8,845 nt of DNA, from positions 1 through 8,845 of the forward strand of contig CAJMLV010000064.1 in NCBI GenBank assembly GCA_905214345.1, given 5' to 3'. Of this stretch, positions 1 through 5,501 are shown in pieces. Position 1 is the first letter of the stretch; every line of letters starts with the position of its first letter. This stretch comes from an uncultured bacterium. Lineage in GTDB: Bacteria; Bacillota; Clostridia; Oscillospirales; Ruminococcaceae. A model generated the notes under the pieces. It saw only the letters and a program-made list of their open reading frames with translations, was not told the origin of the DNA and searched no databases. Made by a program: the position numbers and the translations under genes.

Positions 1-294
1 CTGAACGATCTTTTCCGCCGCTGTGATCTGTATCTGGACATCAACCACGGCAACGAGATCGTATCCGCGGTGCAGCGGGCTTTCCTGAACAATCAGGTCA
101 TCTTTGCCTTTGCCAACACCAAACACAATGAAGCGGTGATGGACCAAGCCCATATCTACGCGCCGGAAAAGGCCTCCGATATGATCGAGGCCATCCGGCG
201 GACGCTGACCGGGGCGGACGGCTTCGACCAGGCCCTGACCGCCCAGCATACCGCTGCTCTGGCAGAGGAGCGGGACGCTTTTTTGCATATCTGA
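1..294 (+). CDS. C-terminal fragment of a GtfB/Gtf-like surface-protein glycosyltransferase (5' end outside window)
   Basis: The frame is open from base 1 to a TGA at 292-294, giving the last 97 residues of a protein that starts upstream. The segment CDLYLDINHGNEI, followed about 12 residues later by NNQVIFAFANTKHN, resembles the C-terminal Rossmann half of glycosyltransferases of the accessory-Sec GtfA/GtfB type. Those enzymes O-glycosylate serine-rich surface proteins in the cytoplasm. The resemblance is from memory of the family and no alignment was possible. A helical tail ends in FLHI. A hairpin terminator follows 24 bases after the stop, so this is probably the last gene of its transcript. 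The next gene is another glycosyltransferase, which fits a surface-glycan region. It could also be another GT-B enzyme; the catalytic part is not visible. Confidence 0.55.
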   Translation: MNDLFRRCDLYLDINHGNEIVSAVQRAFLNNQVIFAFANTKHNEAVMDQAHIYAPEKASDMIEAIRRTLTGADGFDQALTAQHTAALAEERDAFLHI

Positions 295-317
295 CCAGTT
301 GAGTTTGCATGAAAAAA

Positions 318-355
318 GGGGACCGGCTTTATACAGACCGGTCTCCTGCTGTTTT
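318..355 (+). terminator. Rho-independent terminator, possibly bidirectional
   Basis: The arms GGGGACCGG (318-326) and CCGGTCTCC (338-346) pair over 9 bases with one G-T wobble around an 11-base loop. A modest T-rich stretch (TGCTGTTTTGC) follows. On the upstream side an A-run (312-317) would serve as a U-tract for minus-strand transcription, so the hairpin could work in both directions. It closes the transcript of the upstream glycosyltransferase. Confidence 0.7.
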
Positions 356-452
356 GCTGCGGGATGTGCTTCCTTTTACTATGGTATGGACGCCCGCTGT
401 CGGAGAAAGCCGACAGGCACACCTGCCAACGCAAACGGCATCCTCCATTTCA

Positions 453-481
453 TTGCTTTAAGCTGCGCAACAGTGTATAAT
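453..481 (+). promoter_or_regulatory. Sigma-70/SigA-type promoter for the WecG/TagA-family gene
   Basis: TTGCTT (453-458) and a perfect TATAAT (476-481) are separated by exactly 17 bases. Transcription would start near 488, leaving a leader of about 100 bases before the ATG at 589. The spacer 356-452 upstream holds no gene. Its only visible structure is a 7-bp hairpin (CTGTCGG 397-403 with CCGACAG 410-416) that lacks a T-tract. Confidence 0.65.
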
Positions 482-588
482 GGATGCAACCAAAAGCCGG
501 AACCATACAGAATGCCCGACGGCCGGATTTTTGCATCTGCAACTGTCCGGGCAGGCTGGCGGGTTCTGAGGCTGAGAGGAGAACGACA

Positions 589-1350
589 ATGCAGGAATCC
601 AATTCCGCCAAAGCATCCGCTGTAACCACATGCGAGATCATGGGGGTCCATATCGCAGTCACGGATATGCCCGGAACGCTGGCGTTGATTGAACAGCATC
701 TTGCAGACTGGAGCGGACACTATATCTGCGTATCCAATGTGCATACCACTGTGACAGCCTATGAGGATGAAGCTTACCGCAAGGTGCAGAACGGTGCGGT
801 CATGGCACTTCCGGACGGGGGACCGTTGTCCAAATATTGCCGGAAACGGGGATATCCCGACGCCCGGCGTGTGACCGGTCCGGACCTGATGAAAAACATC
901 TTGTCTTTGAGTGCGGAGAAAGGCTGGCGCCACTATTTTTACGGGTCTACGCAGGAAACCCTGGACCTGCTGCGCAAAAAAGTGGAAGAACGCTACCCCG
1001 GTGCCGTGATCGCCGGGATGATGTCTCCGCCGTTTCGTCAGCTGACGCCGGAAGAAGATGCCGACATCGTGGCGCAGATCAACGCAGCCAAACCGGACTT
1101 TGTCTGGGTGGGTCTGGGTGCGCCCAAGCAGGAGCGCTGGATGGCCGCCCATGAAGGGCGCGTTCAGGGCCTGATGGTGGGGGTCGGCGCTGCCTTCGAT
1201 TACGAAGCCGGCAATATCAAGCGGGCACCGCAGTGGATGCAGAAGCATAATCTGGAGTGGCTGTACCGCCTGATGCAGGACCCGAAGCGTCTGTTCAAGC
1301 GCTATTTTGAAACCAATACCAAATTCTTGCTCTGGACAAAAAAACATTGA
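589..1350 (+). CDS. WecG/TagA/CpsF family glycosyltransferase (GT26)
   Basis: This complete 253-residue protein has the usual length for the family. GT26 enzymes transfer N-acetylmannosamine, N-acetylmannosaminuronate or a related sugar from a UDP donor to a polyprenyl-diphosphate-linked acceptor at the inner membrane face, in teichoic acid, enterobacterial common antigen or capsule synthesis. Family marks run in order. ICVSNVHTT (46-54) is the N-terminal strand. LPDGGPL (74-80) carries Asp76, at the place of the proposed catalytic Asp of TagA. YFYGS (116-120) and GLGAPKQERW (175-184) are the nucleotide-sugar site. VGAAFDYEAG (199-208) is followed by the hallmark KRAPQWMQK...EWLYRL...DPKRLFKRY tail, a basic appendage thought to dock at the membrane. 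The ATG at 589 is preferred over an upstream in-frame ATG at 484 because GAGAGGAGA lies 6-14 bases before it and family homology starts here. The exact sugar cannot be read from the sequence. A promoter lies 107 bases upstream and a terminator follows, so it looks monocistronic. Confidence 0.93.
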   Translation: MQESNSAKASAVTTCEIMGVHIAVTDMPGTLALIEQHLADWSGHYICVSNVHTTVTAYEDEAYRKVQNGAVMALPDGGPLSKYCRKRGYPDARRVTGPDLMKNILSLSAEKGWRHYFYGSTQETLDLLRKKVEERYPGAVIAGMMSPPFRQLTPEEDADIVAQINAAKPDFVWVGLGAPKQERWMAAHEGRVQGLMVGVGAAFDYEAGNIKRAPQWMQKHNLEWLYRLMQDPKRLFKRYFETNTKFLLWTKKH

Positions 1351-1409
1351 ACTCCGCGCCAAAGCTGTGCCCGCTGAAACCGGAGACACCTTTGCCGGAC
1401 AAAAACAAG

Positions 1410-1448
1410 AACGCCGCAGCAGATCCACATTCTGCCGCGGCGTTTTTT
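1410..1448 (+). terminator. Strong Rho-independent terminator after the WecG/TagA-family gene
   Basis: AACGCCGC (1410-1417) pairs with GCGGCGTT (1437-1444), and GCAGA (1419-1423) pairs with TCTGC (1431-1435), with a single A-C mismatch between them and a 7-base loop. A run of six T follows (1443-1448). It separates the glycosyltransferase from the recombinase unit. Confidence 0.9.
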
Positions 1449-1535
1449 GATTGCCGGTGGATATGATGCACGCTAAAAAGGGAAAAATCCGGTCCTTTTC
1501 TTCTCCGCGCAGAAAATGCCGTCTTGAAAATAACC

Positions 1536-1563
1536 GGCCAACTGGCTGCATAGGATTGGCCAA
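1536..1563. promoter_or_regulatory. Paired GGCCAA boxes upstream of the recombinase operon (possible operator)
   Basis: GGCCAA occurs at 1536-1541 and again at 1558-1563 as direct repeats 22 bases apart. The second copy is part of the perfect palindrome TTGGCCAA (1556-1563), so the first copy also forms an inverted repeat with TTGGCC (1556-1561). This lies 44-71 bases before the small ORF start. No convincing promoter was found: TATGAT (1462-1467) lacks a -35 at proper spacing, and TTGAAA (1524-1529) lacks a good -10. A protein-binding site or part of a recombination site are both possible. Confidence 0.3.
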
Positions 1564-1606
1564 AGGGGTTCCCAAGTATGCTGGAATCCTGCGGAGGAGG
1601 AATGGT

Positions 1607-1723
1607 ATGAAGGTCAACTCGGTAACCTTGAAATTTTCAGGCAAGGACAAGGCCCCGTCGCTGGCAGAATGCCTGGAAATGCTGCTGCGCAGTCTGAACC
1701 CGGACGATACGGAGGGAAAATGA
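1607..1723 (+). CDS. Small protein (38 aa) coupled to the serine recombinase
   Basis: The start is set by a near-perfect GGAGGAGG (1593-1600) six bases before the ATG at 1607. Earlier in-frame codons back to 1451 have no ribosome site and give low-complexity basic sequence. The product begins MKVNSVTLKF and continues with SLAECLEMLL (residues 19-28), so it would be a short beta strand followed by an amphipathic helix and an acidic tail. Its stop is separated by a single base from the recombinase start, and the recombinase ribosome site GGAGGG (1711-1716) lies inside its last codons, so the two genes are almost certainly co-translated. I do not recognise the family. A role as a recombination accessory or directionality factor is only a guess from position. 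Confidence 0.6.
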   Translation: MKVNSVTLKFSGKDKAPSLAECLEMLLRSLNPDDTEGK

Positions 1724-1724
1724 G

Positions 1725-3281
1725 ATGGAACGAAGCGGCGGGAGAACCACGGCAGGAGCCCTGACCGAAACGGCCATTTACCTGCGCCTGTCCTCTGCCG
1801 ATGGACCTGCGGCGGAATCGGATTCAATCCAGAACCAGCGCTCCTATCTGCTTGAGTGGGCCAGGGCCCACGGCTTTTCGGTGATCCGGGAGTTTGTGGA
1901 CGACGGTCATACCGGCACCGACTTCCAGAGACCCGGATTCCAGGAACTGACCGCCTGCCTGATGGACGGCAGTGTACGGTGCGTCATCGTCAAGGACCTG
2001 TCCCGCCTGGGACGAAACTATGCGGAAACCGGCCGCTACCTGGAACAGATATTTCCCCGTCTGGGGGTACGATTCGTTGCGGTCAACGACCAATACGACT
2101 CTGCCCGGAACACGGACTCTGTCCAGCAGATGGCCGTGTTCAAAAATGTATTCAACGACTTCTATGCAGCGGATGCCAGTGCCAAGGTCCGCACTTCTTT
2201 GGGGATTCTCAAGCGTCAGGGAAAGTTTCTGGGCAGGCTGGCGCCGTATGGATACCGCATCGACCCGGCCGACCGCTACCACCTCCTGCCTGATGAGGAA
2301 ACGGCGCCGGTGGTACGGTACATTTATTCGCGCTTTTTGGGCGGCAGCAGCCGCACGGACATCGCCAAAGAACTGAACCGAAACGCGATCCCCTCTCCGG
2401 CGGTGCAGAAAGAAATGGCGGACAAAAACCGCCGGTTTACCGGTCTGTGGAATGCCGAATCCGTCCGCCGCATCCTCACACACCCTGTGTACCGGGGAGA
2501 TATGGCCCAGCAGTTTACCAAAACCATCAGTTATAAGGTACACGACCGGCGCCGGGTGCCGCCGGAAGAGTGGATCGTGGTGGAAAATACCCATCAGCCT
2601 CTGGTCAGCAGAGAGGACTTTGCACGGGCTTGTCAGATGCTTCGTGTCCGTACATACCAAAGCACGGACCACAGCCATCTCCTTACCGGCGTGGCATTTT
2701 GCGCCGATTGCGGCAGCCCTCTGTATGCCAAGAAGCGGGGAAAATACTGGTATCTGAACTGTTATGGCTATTACCGTGACCCGGCGATGGGCAGATGCAC
2801 CTCCCACAGCATCCGGGAAGATGCTGTGGTCCAAACTGTGCTGGACGTACTGCGGGACCTGGCCCAAGGTGCGGTGGACCCCGGGAAGATCGCACGCCAA
2901 AAAGCGGGAACCCAACGCCGCGCATCCGGCACACAAGCCCGCCGGCAAAAACTGGAACAACAGCTGGAAAAAGCCCGGCGAACCCGTTTGAATGCGTACA
3001 AGGACAAGGCGGCCGGGACTTTGTCTGAAGAGGAATTCGCCTATATATCGCGGGAACTCCGTCAGGAGGAGGAACATGCCCGCCGACAGCTTGAACAGCT
3101 GCAAAGTGCTGCGGATGACGAGGACCGATGTCCTCATCTGGAACAGGAAATGCGCAGGTTTCTGCGGTTCGACCGCCTGGAAAAGGTACAGCTGCAGCAG
3201 CTGGTGCGCAGAGTGGAGGTGGACCGGGAAAAGAATATAACCATAGAGTTTGCGTTTTCAGACCCGGAAAAGGCCGATTGA
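1725..3281 (+). CDS. Large serine recombinase (TndX/TnpX-like site-specific integrase)
   Basis: This intact 518-residue protein catalyses site-specific integration or excision through a serine-DNA intermediate. The N-terminal resolvase domain (about 16-155) has YLRLS (19-23) with the nucleophile Ser23 and Arg21, an SIQNQ motif (34-38), DDGHTGTDFQRPGF (59-72), and KDLSRLGRNY (90-99) with the conserved arginines Arg94 and Arg97. The position usually held by Asp beside the first arginine is Ser here, as in other KDLSRLGR-type clostridial recombinases. A recombinase domain (about 170-310) follows, with PYGYR and the NAESVRRILTHPVYRGD helix. A zinc ribbon follows with Cys326, Cys329, Cys346 and Cys358. 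Next are a charged coiled coil (about 395-465) and a C-terminal DUF4368-like segment (FDRLEKVQLQQLVRRVEVD). All catalytic and zinc residues are present, so activity is expected. GGAGGG lies 8 bases before the ATG. The 3' end lies inside its own terminator and next to a truncated PBP gene. Confidence 0.95.
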   Translation: MERSGGRTTAGALTETAIYLRLSSADGPAAESDSIQNQRSYLLEWARAHGFSVIREFVDDGHTGTDFQRPGFQELTACLMDGSVRCVIVKDLSRLGRNYAETGRYLEQIFPRLGVRFVAVNDQYDSARNTDSVQQMAVFKNVFNDFYAADASAKVRTSLGILKRQGKFLGRLAPYGYRIDPADRYHLLPDEETAPVVRYIYSRFLGGSSRTDIAKELNRNAIPSPAVQKEMADKNRRFTGLWNAESVRRILTHPVYRGDMAQQFTKTISYKVHDRRRVPPEEWIVVENTHQPLVSREDFARACQMLRVRTYQSTDHSHLLTGVAFCADCGSPLYAKKRGKYWYLNCYGYYRDPAMGRCTSHSIREDAVVQTVLDVLRDLAQGAVDPGKIARQKAGTQRRASGTQARRQKLEQQLEKARRTRLNAYKDKAAGTLSEEEFAYISRELRQEEEHARRQLEQLQSAADDEDRCPHLEQEMRRFLRFDRLEKVQLQQLVRRVEVDREKNITIEFAFSDPEKAD

Positions 3282-3325
3282 GTCTGCCCGCTTTGCGCGG
3301 TAAGACCCGATCGGCCTGATTTTTT
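3272..3325 (+). terminator. Terminator overlapping the end of the recombinase gene
   Basis: GGCCGATTGAGTC (3272-3284) pairs with GACCCGATCGGCC (3304-3316) over 13 positions with one mismatch and one G-T wobble. An inner CCGC/GCGG stem fills the loop. TGATTTTTT follows (T-run 3320-3325). The recombinase TGA (3279-3281) lies inside the left arm. It would stop recombinase transcripts from entering the PBP remnant. Confidence 0.88.
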
Positions 3326-3399
3326 GGGTATGACCCGGCAGAAGGTGTTTGGCGCCGGTTCCGGCCATGGTCCAAAATCCTGTACCGGACGGGCCCGGT
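3326..3399. other. Candidate attachment-site junction between recombinase unit and PBP gene
   Basis: This stretch lies between the recombinase terminator and the first codon that is clearly PBP (GPVELASCSFGQ, from about 3392). It holds two imperfect dyads: TTTGG (3348-3352) with CCAAA (3372-3376) around CCGGTTCCGG (3355-3364), and ACCGG (3384-3388) with CCGGT (3395-3399) around a 6-base centre that includes most of the palindrome CGGGCCCG (3390-3397). Large serine recombinase sites are short imperfect dyads, so either could be the crossover region. No second copy of the core is in the window for comparison, so the exact point is unknown. Confidence 0.35.
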
Positions 3400-4120
3400 G
3401 GAACTGGCCAGCTGTTCTTTCGGGCAAAGCAGCAAGGTCAGCTATCTGCAGGTGATCACCGCTGTGTCTGCCATTGTCAACGGCGGTAAGCTGATGCAGC
3501 CCTATATTGTGCAGTCCGTCACGGATGCCGACGGGCAGACGGTCAGCGTCACCGAACCCACTGTAAAGCGTCAGGTCATTTCAGAGGAAACGTCCGCCGC
3601 CATGCGCACCCTGATGGAAGGGGTGGTGGCGGAAGGCACCGGCAAAAACGGTGCGGTGGCAGGGTACCGGGTGGGGGGCAAGACCGGTACCAGCCAGAAG
3701 CTGGACAGCGAGGATTCCGCCGCCCGTATTGCCAGCTTTGTGGCGGTGGCCCCCATCGACGATCCTAAAATCGCCATATTGGTTTGTCTGGATGAACCCC
3801 ACAGCTGGACCACCAGCGGCGGTGCGCTGTCCGGTCCGGTGTGTGCCCAGGTCCTGGAACAGGCTCTGCCATACCTGGGCATTGAACCCGGCTACACGGA
3901 GGAAGAGCAGGAAAAGTACTTTACCGAAGTGCCCGATATTTCCGGCTGGCGTGTATCGGCTGCCAGGCAAAAACTGGCGGAGTACGGTCTGGAAGCCGCC
4001 GTGGTAGGGGAAGGCGAACGGGTCACAAGTCTGTACCCTGCGGCGGGAACATCGGTGCGGAAAGAATCTGCCATCACGCTGGATACCACCGGCAGCTATG
4101 ACGCAGCGGCGGATGAATAA
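3398..4120 (+). pseudogene. 3' fragment of a SpoVD/FtsI-type class B penicillin-binding protein with PASTA domain
   Basis: The frame is open from 3320, but recognisable PBP sequence starts at about 3392 and ends at a TAA at 4118-4120. Counting from 3398, ELASCSFGQ (2-10) and the YLQVITAVSAIVNGGKLMQPYIV segment (about 16-38) are typical of the middle of the transpeptidase domain. VGGKTGTSQK (92-101) is the third active-site motif (KTG). A PASTA domain spans about 175-231 (EVPDISGW...ITLDTTG). The SxxK nucleophile, the SxN motif, the dimerisation domain and the membrane anchor are absent. There is no ribosome site or credible start, and a terminator lies just upstream, so it is not expected to be expressed here. 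Class B PBPs cross-link peptidoglycan at division or, for SpoVD, in spore cortex synthesis. The whole 3' part has no internal stop or frameshift, which suggests a recent break or one that can still be repaired by excision. Confidence 0.88.
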
Positions 4121-4157
4121 GGAACCGCTTCCTTACTTTGGAAACATCCGGAACAGG

Positions 4158-4197
4158 GGACGCCTGAAGCACAGATGCCGTGCTCAGGCGTCCTTTT
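4158..4197 (+). terminator. Terminator after the PBP fragment, overlapping the lysR 3' end
   Basis: GGACGCCTGA plus GCAC (4158-4172, one bulged A) pairs with GTGC plus TCAGGCGTCC (4180-4193), with a 7-base loop, followed by TTTT (4194-4197). The right arm contains the stop codon of the convergent LysR gene (4184-4186). The opposite side has no T-run, so it mainly serves plus-strand transcripts. Its presence suggests that the PBP gene was once a normal transcribed gene ending here. Confidence 0.85.
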
Positions 4198-5068
4198 CCA
4201 TTTCTTTCAGCACTTCCAGAAAGCGCTCTGCCGCCCGGGAAAAAATCTGGTACTTTTTCCAGATAATAAACATTTCCGCTTCTCGCCGGGGTTCCAGCGG
4301 GCGGAAACACAGCGTGTCCGACCCGGCTACGTTGATGATGTTGTCCAGGCACAGGGCACATCCCATGCCGTCCTCTACCATCAGCGAACCGTTGAACACC
4401 AGGCTGTAAGTGCCGGCCACCTGCAGCTGTCTGGCGGCGTCACCGAACCAAGCCTGCAGCCGGTTGGTTTTCAGGACTTGGCGGGATACGATCAACGGCT
4501 GGGTCTCCAGGTCTTTCAGGCAGACGGTTTCTTTGCCGGCCAAAGGACAATCCCGGCGCATCAGCACACCCCAGGTGTCCCGGTAGGGCAGTCGGATGGC
4601 GTTGTAACGCGCCAGGTCCACCGGGGCAAACAGCAACCCGAAATCGATCAGCCCTTTGTCCAGCTCTTCCCGCACATCGGTGGTATCGCCGCTGGAAATA
4701 TGAAAATGTACTGCGGGAAAGGCCTCCTGCAAGCGCCGGGCCGCACGGGTCAGCACATGCACTCCCACGGTCTCACCGGCGCCGATGTACACATCTCCCG
4801 AGAGCGTCTCTTCCGTCTGAGCAAATTCCTGTTCGGTCTTGCTCACCAGGTCGATGATCTCCTCCGCCCGCTTGCGCAGCAGCATGCCTTCTGGTGTCAG
4901 GGTCACGCTGTGACTGCCCCGTACAAATAAAGTCTGCCCCAATTCCTCCTCCAGGTCCCGGATCTGGCGGGACAGGGTGGGCTGGGTCACATGTAAGGCG
5001 TTGGCCGCATTGGTGATGCTGCCTTCCCGGGCAATGGTCAGAAAATATCGCAGCACGCGCAGTTCCAT
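4184..5068 (-). CDS. LysR-family transcriptional regulator
   Basis: This complete 294-residue protein has the normal length for the family. The N-terminal winged helix-turn-helix begins MELRVLRYFLTIAREGSITN and continues with the recognition region around HVTQPTLSRQIRDLEEELG (26-44) and LFVRGSHSVTLTPEG (47-61). A linker helix and a periplasmic-binding-protein-like effector domain (about 90-290) follow, beginning GDVYIGAGETVGVHVL. An AAAGGAGG sits 9 bases upstream of the ATG on the minus strand. It is transcribed divergently from the operon starting at 5246, the classic layout for a LysR protein that activates its neighbour and represses itself. The inducer cannot be read from the sequence. 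By context it may be an aldehyde or related electrophile, as for regulators next to YqhD-type dehydrogenases. Confidence 0.95.
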   Translation of the reverse strand: MELRVLRYFLTIAREGSITNAANALHVTQPTLSRQIRDLEEELGQTLFVRGSHSVTLTPEGMLLRKRAEEIIDLVSKTEQEFAQTEETLSGDVYIGAGETVGVHVLTRAARRLQEAFPAVHFHISSGDTTDVREELDKGLIDFGLLFAPVDLARYNAIRLPYRDTWGVLMRRDCPLAGKETVCLKDLETQPLIVSRQVLKTNRLQAWFGDAARQLQVAGTYSLVFNGSLMVEDGMGCALCLDNIINVAGSDTLCFRPLEPRREAEMFIIWKKYQIFSRAAERFLEVLKEMEKDA

Positions 5069-5097
5069 GGTTGGGAGCCTCCTTTGATGTTGTCTTT

Positions 5098-5126
5098 ATC
5101 CTACCAAAAATATGGTATGCCTGCAA
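5098..5126 (-). promoter_or_regulatory. Predicted lysR promoter
   Basis: On the minus strand, TTGCAG (plus coordinates 5121-5126) and TAGGAT (5098-5103) are 17 bases apart and lead to the LysR ATG at 5068. The -35 box lies within the 9-9-9 inverted repeat, so binding there should repress lysR. Confidence 0.5.
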
Positions 5127-5137
5127 GACATACCATA
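5111..5137. promoter_or_regulatory. Probable LysR recognition site: perfect 9-bp inverted repeat
   Basis: TATGGTATG (5111-5119) and CATACCATA (5129-5137) are exact inverted repeats with a 9-base spacer, in the divergent spacer between lysR and its target operon. The centre (5124) is about 66 bases upstream of the predicted operon start, the usual position of a LysR recognition site. The AT-rich stretch 5138-5156 that follows would hold the activation half-site. Confidence 0.7.
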
Positions 5138-5154
5138 ATATAAAATATAAGTAT

Positions 5155-5183
5155 TTGCTATTTGAATCCGATCGCGGTACACT
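5155..5183 (+). promoter_or_regulatory. Predicted LysR-activated promoter of the DUF3737/alcohol dehydrogenase operon
   Basis: TTGCTA (5155-5160) and TACACT (5178-5183) are 17 bases apart, each matching four of six consensus bases. Transcription would start near 5190, 56 bases before the first gene. Alternative AT-rich -10 boxes lie at 5139-5151, but they lack a -35 and would put the operator too close to the start. Confidence 0.5.
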
Positions 5184-5245
5184 GAGAACGAACAAAGAAG
5201 GCGGCGGGGAGAAGGTCCTGCCGCAAGGAGGGCGAAGGCACGACC

Positions 5246-5494
5246 ATGGAAGAACTTACGGCGGAACAGATTCGCCAGAATCTGCAGGACGCAGGTTTTT
5301 CGCCCCGCGCGGCGGCAGGTTTTATGGATTGCTGGCAGGCCGGGGACCGGCGTCAGCAGTTGTGCCTGCTGGCCAGACAGCGCAGCTGCCTGCTGGAAAG
5401 CATCCACAAGCAGGAACGGCAGATCAGCTGCCTGGATTATTTGGTCTACTGCCTGGGACGGTGCGAGCCGCCCTGCCAAAAAAAGGGGAGATGA
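5246..5494 (+). CDS. Small hypothetical helical protein (82 aa), first gene of the LysR-controlled operon
   Basis: I do not recognise a named family with certainty. The sequence is almost all predicted helix: an N-terminal MEELTAEQIRQNLQDAGFSP that looks like a small UBA-like or three-helix start, then a WQAGDRRQQLCLLARQRSCL segment, then a helix through HKQERQISCLDYLVYCLG. Seven cysteines in 82 residues (Cys29, 39, 48, 61, 68, 72 and 76) is high. There is no signal peptide or membrane segment, so it is probably cytoplasmic. The strong AAGGAGGG (5225-5232) lies 13 bases before the ATG, and a nearer GAAGG (5234-5238) gives more usual spacing. It ends 7 bases before the DUF3737 gene. Similar short proteins near LysR/MerR-controlled redox genes are familiar in Clostridia, but their role is unknown. 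Confidence 0.8.
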   Translation: MEELTAEQIRQNLQDAGFSPRAAAGFMDCWQAGDRRQQLCLLARQRSCLLESIHKQERQISCLDYLVYCLGRCEPPCQKKGR

Positions 5495-5501
5495 AGACAG
5501 G

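Larger units (their letters stand above)
1449..3399 (+). mobile_element. Serine-recombinase unit, probable right end of an integrative element
   Basis: A 38-codon ORF and an intact large serine recombinase are bounded by the WecG-family terminator on the left and a truncated PBP gene on the right. Large serine recombinase genes usually sit beside one attachment site of the element they move, so the PBP junction (about 3326-3399) is the likely right end. The left end is not identifiable: the missing PBP 5' half is nowhere in the window, so the element may extend leftward beyond base 1 and include the glycosyltransferases. The left coordinate given is only the start of the recombinase unit. The arrangement is seen; the element and its limits are inferred. 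Confidence 0.45.

Noticed and set aside
397..416. Hairpin CTGTCGG/CCGACAG as a second terminator
   Set aside because: Perfect 7-bp stem but no T-run on either side, so termination is not supported.
484..588. Upstream in-frame ATG extending the WecG/TagA-family protein by 35 residues
   Set aside because: It lies at or before the predicted transcription start (about 488), has no ribosome site, and the extension does not resemble the family.
1451..1606. N-terminal extension of the 38-residue ORF
   Set aside because: No start signal, basic low-complexity sequence, and the strong GGAGGAGG site marks the ATG at 1607.
379..1827. Long minus-strand open frame (482 codons) across the WecG/TagA-family gene
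   Set aside because: It is a GC-driven shadow: it runs over a clear plus-strand gene, its promoter and two terminators, has no ribosome site, and its product is low-complexity His/Arg/Phe-rich sequence.
1824..3137. Minus-strand open frame (437 codons) opposite the recombinase
   Set aside because: Antisense shadow of a well-supported recombinase; no family resemblance and no start signal.
3398..4120. A functional short protein made from the PBP fragment (GTG at 3398)
   Set aside because: No ribosome site or promoter, a terminator just upstream, and the frame begins in the middle of the transpeptidase fold without SxxK or SxN.
5139..5151. TATAAA/TATAAG boxes as the operon promoter
   Set aside because: No -35 at proper spacing, and the LysR site would be centred about 27-33 bases before the start, too close for usual activation; the 5155-5183 pair fits better.
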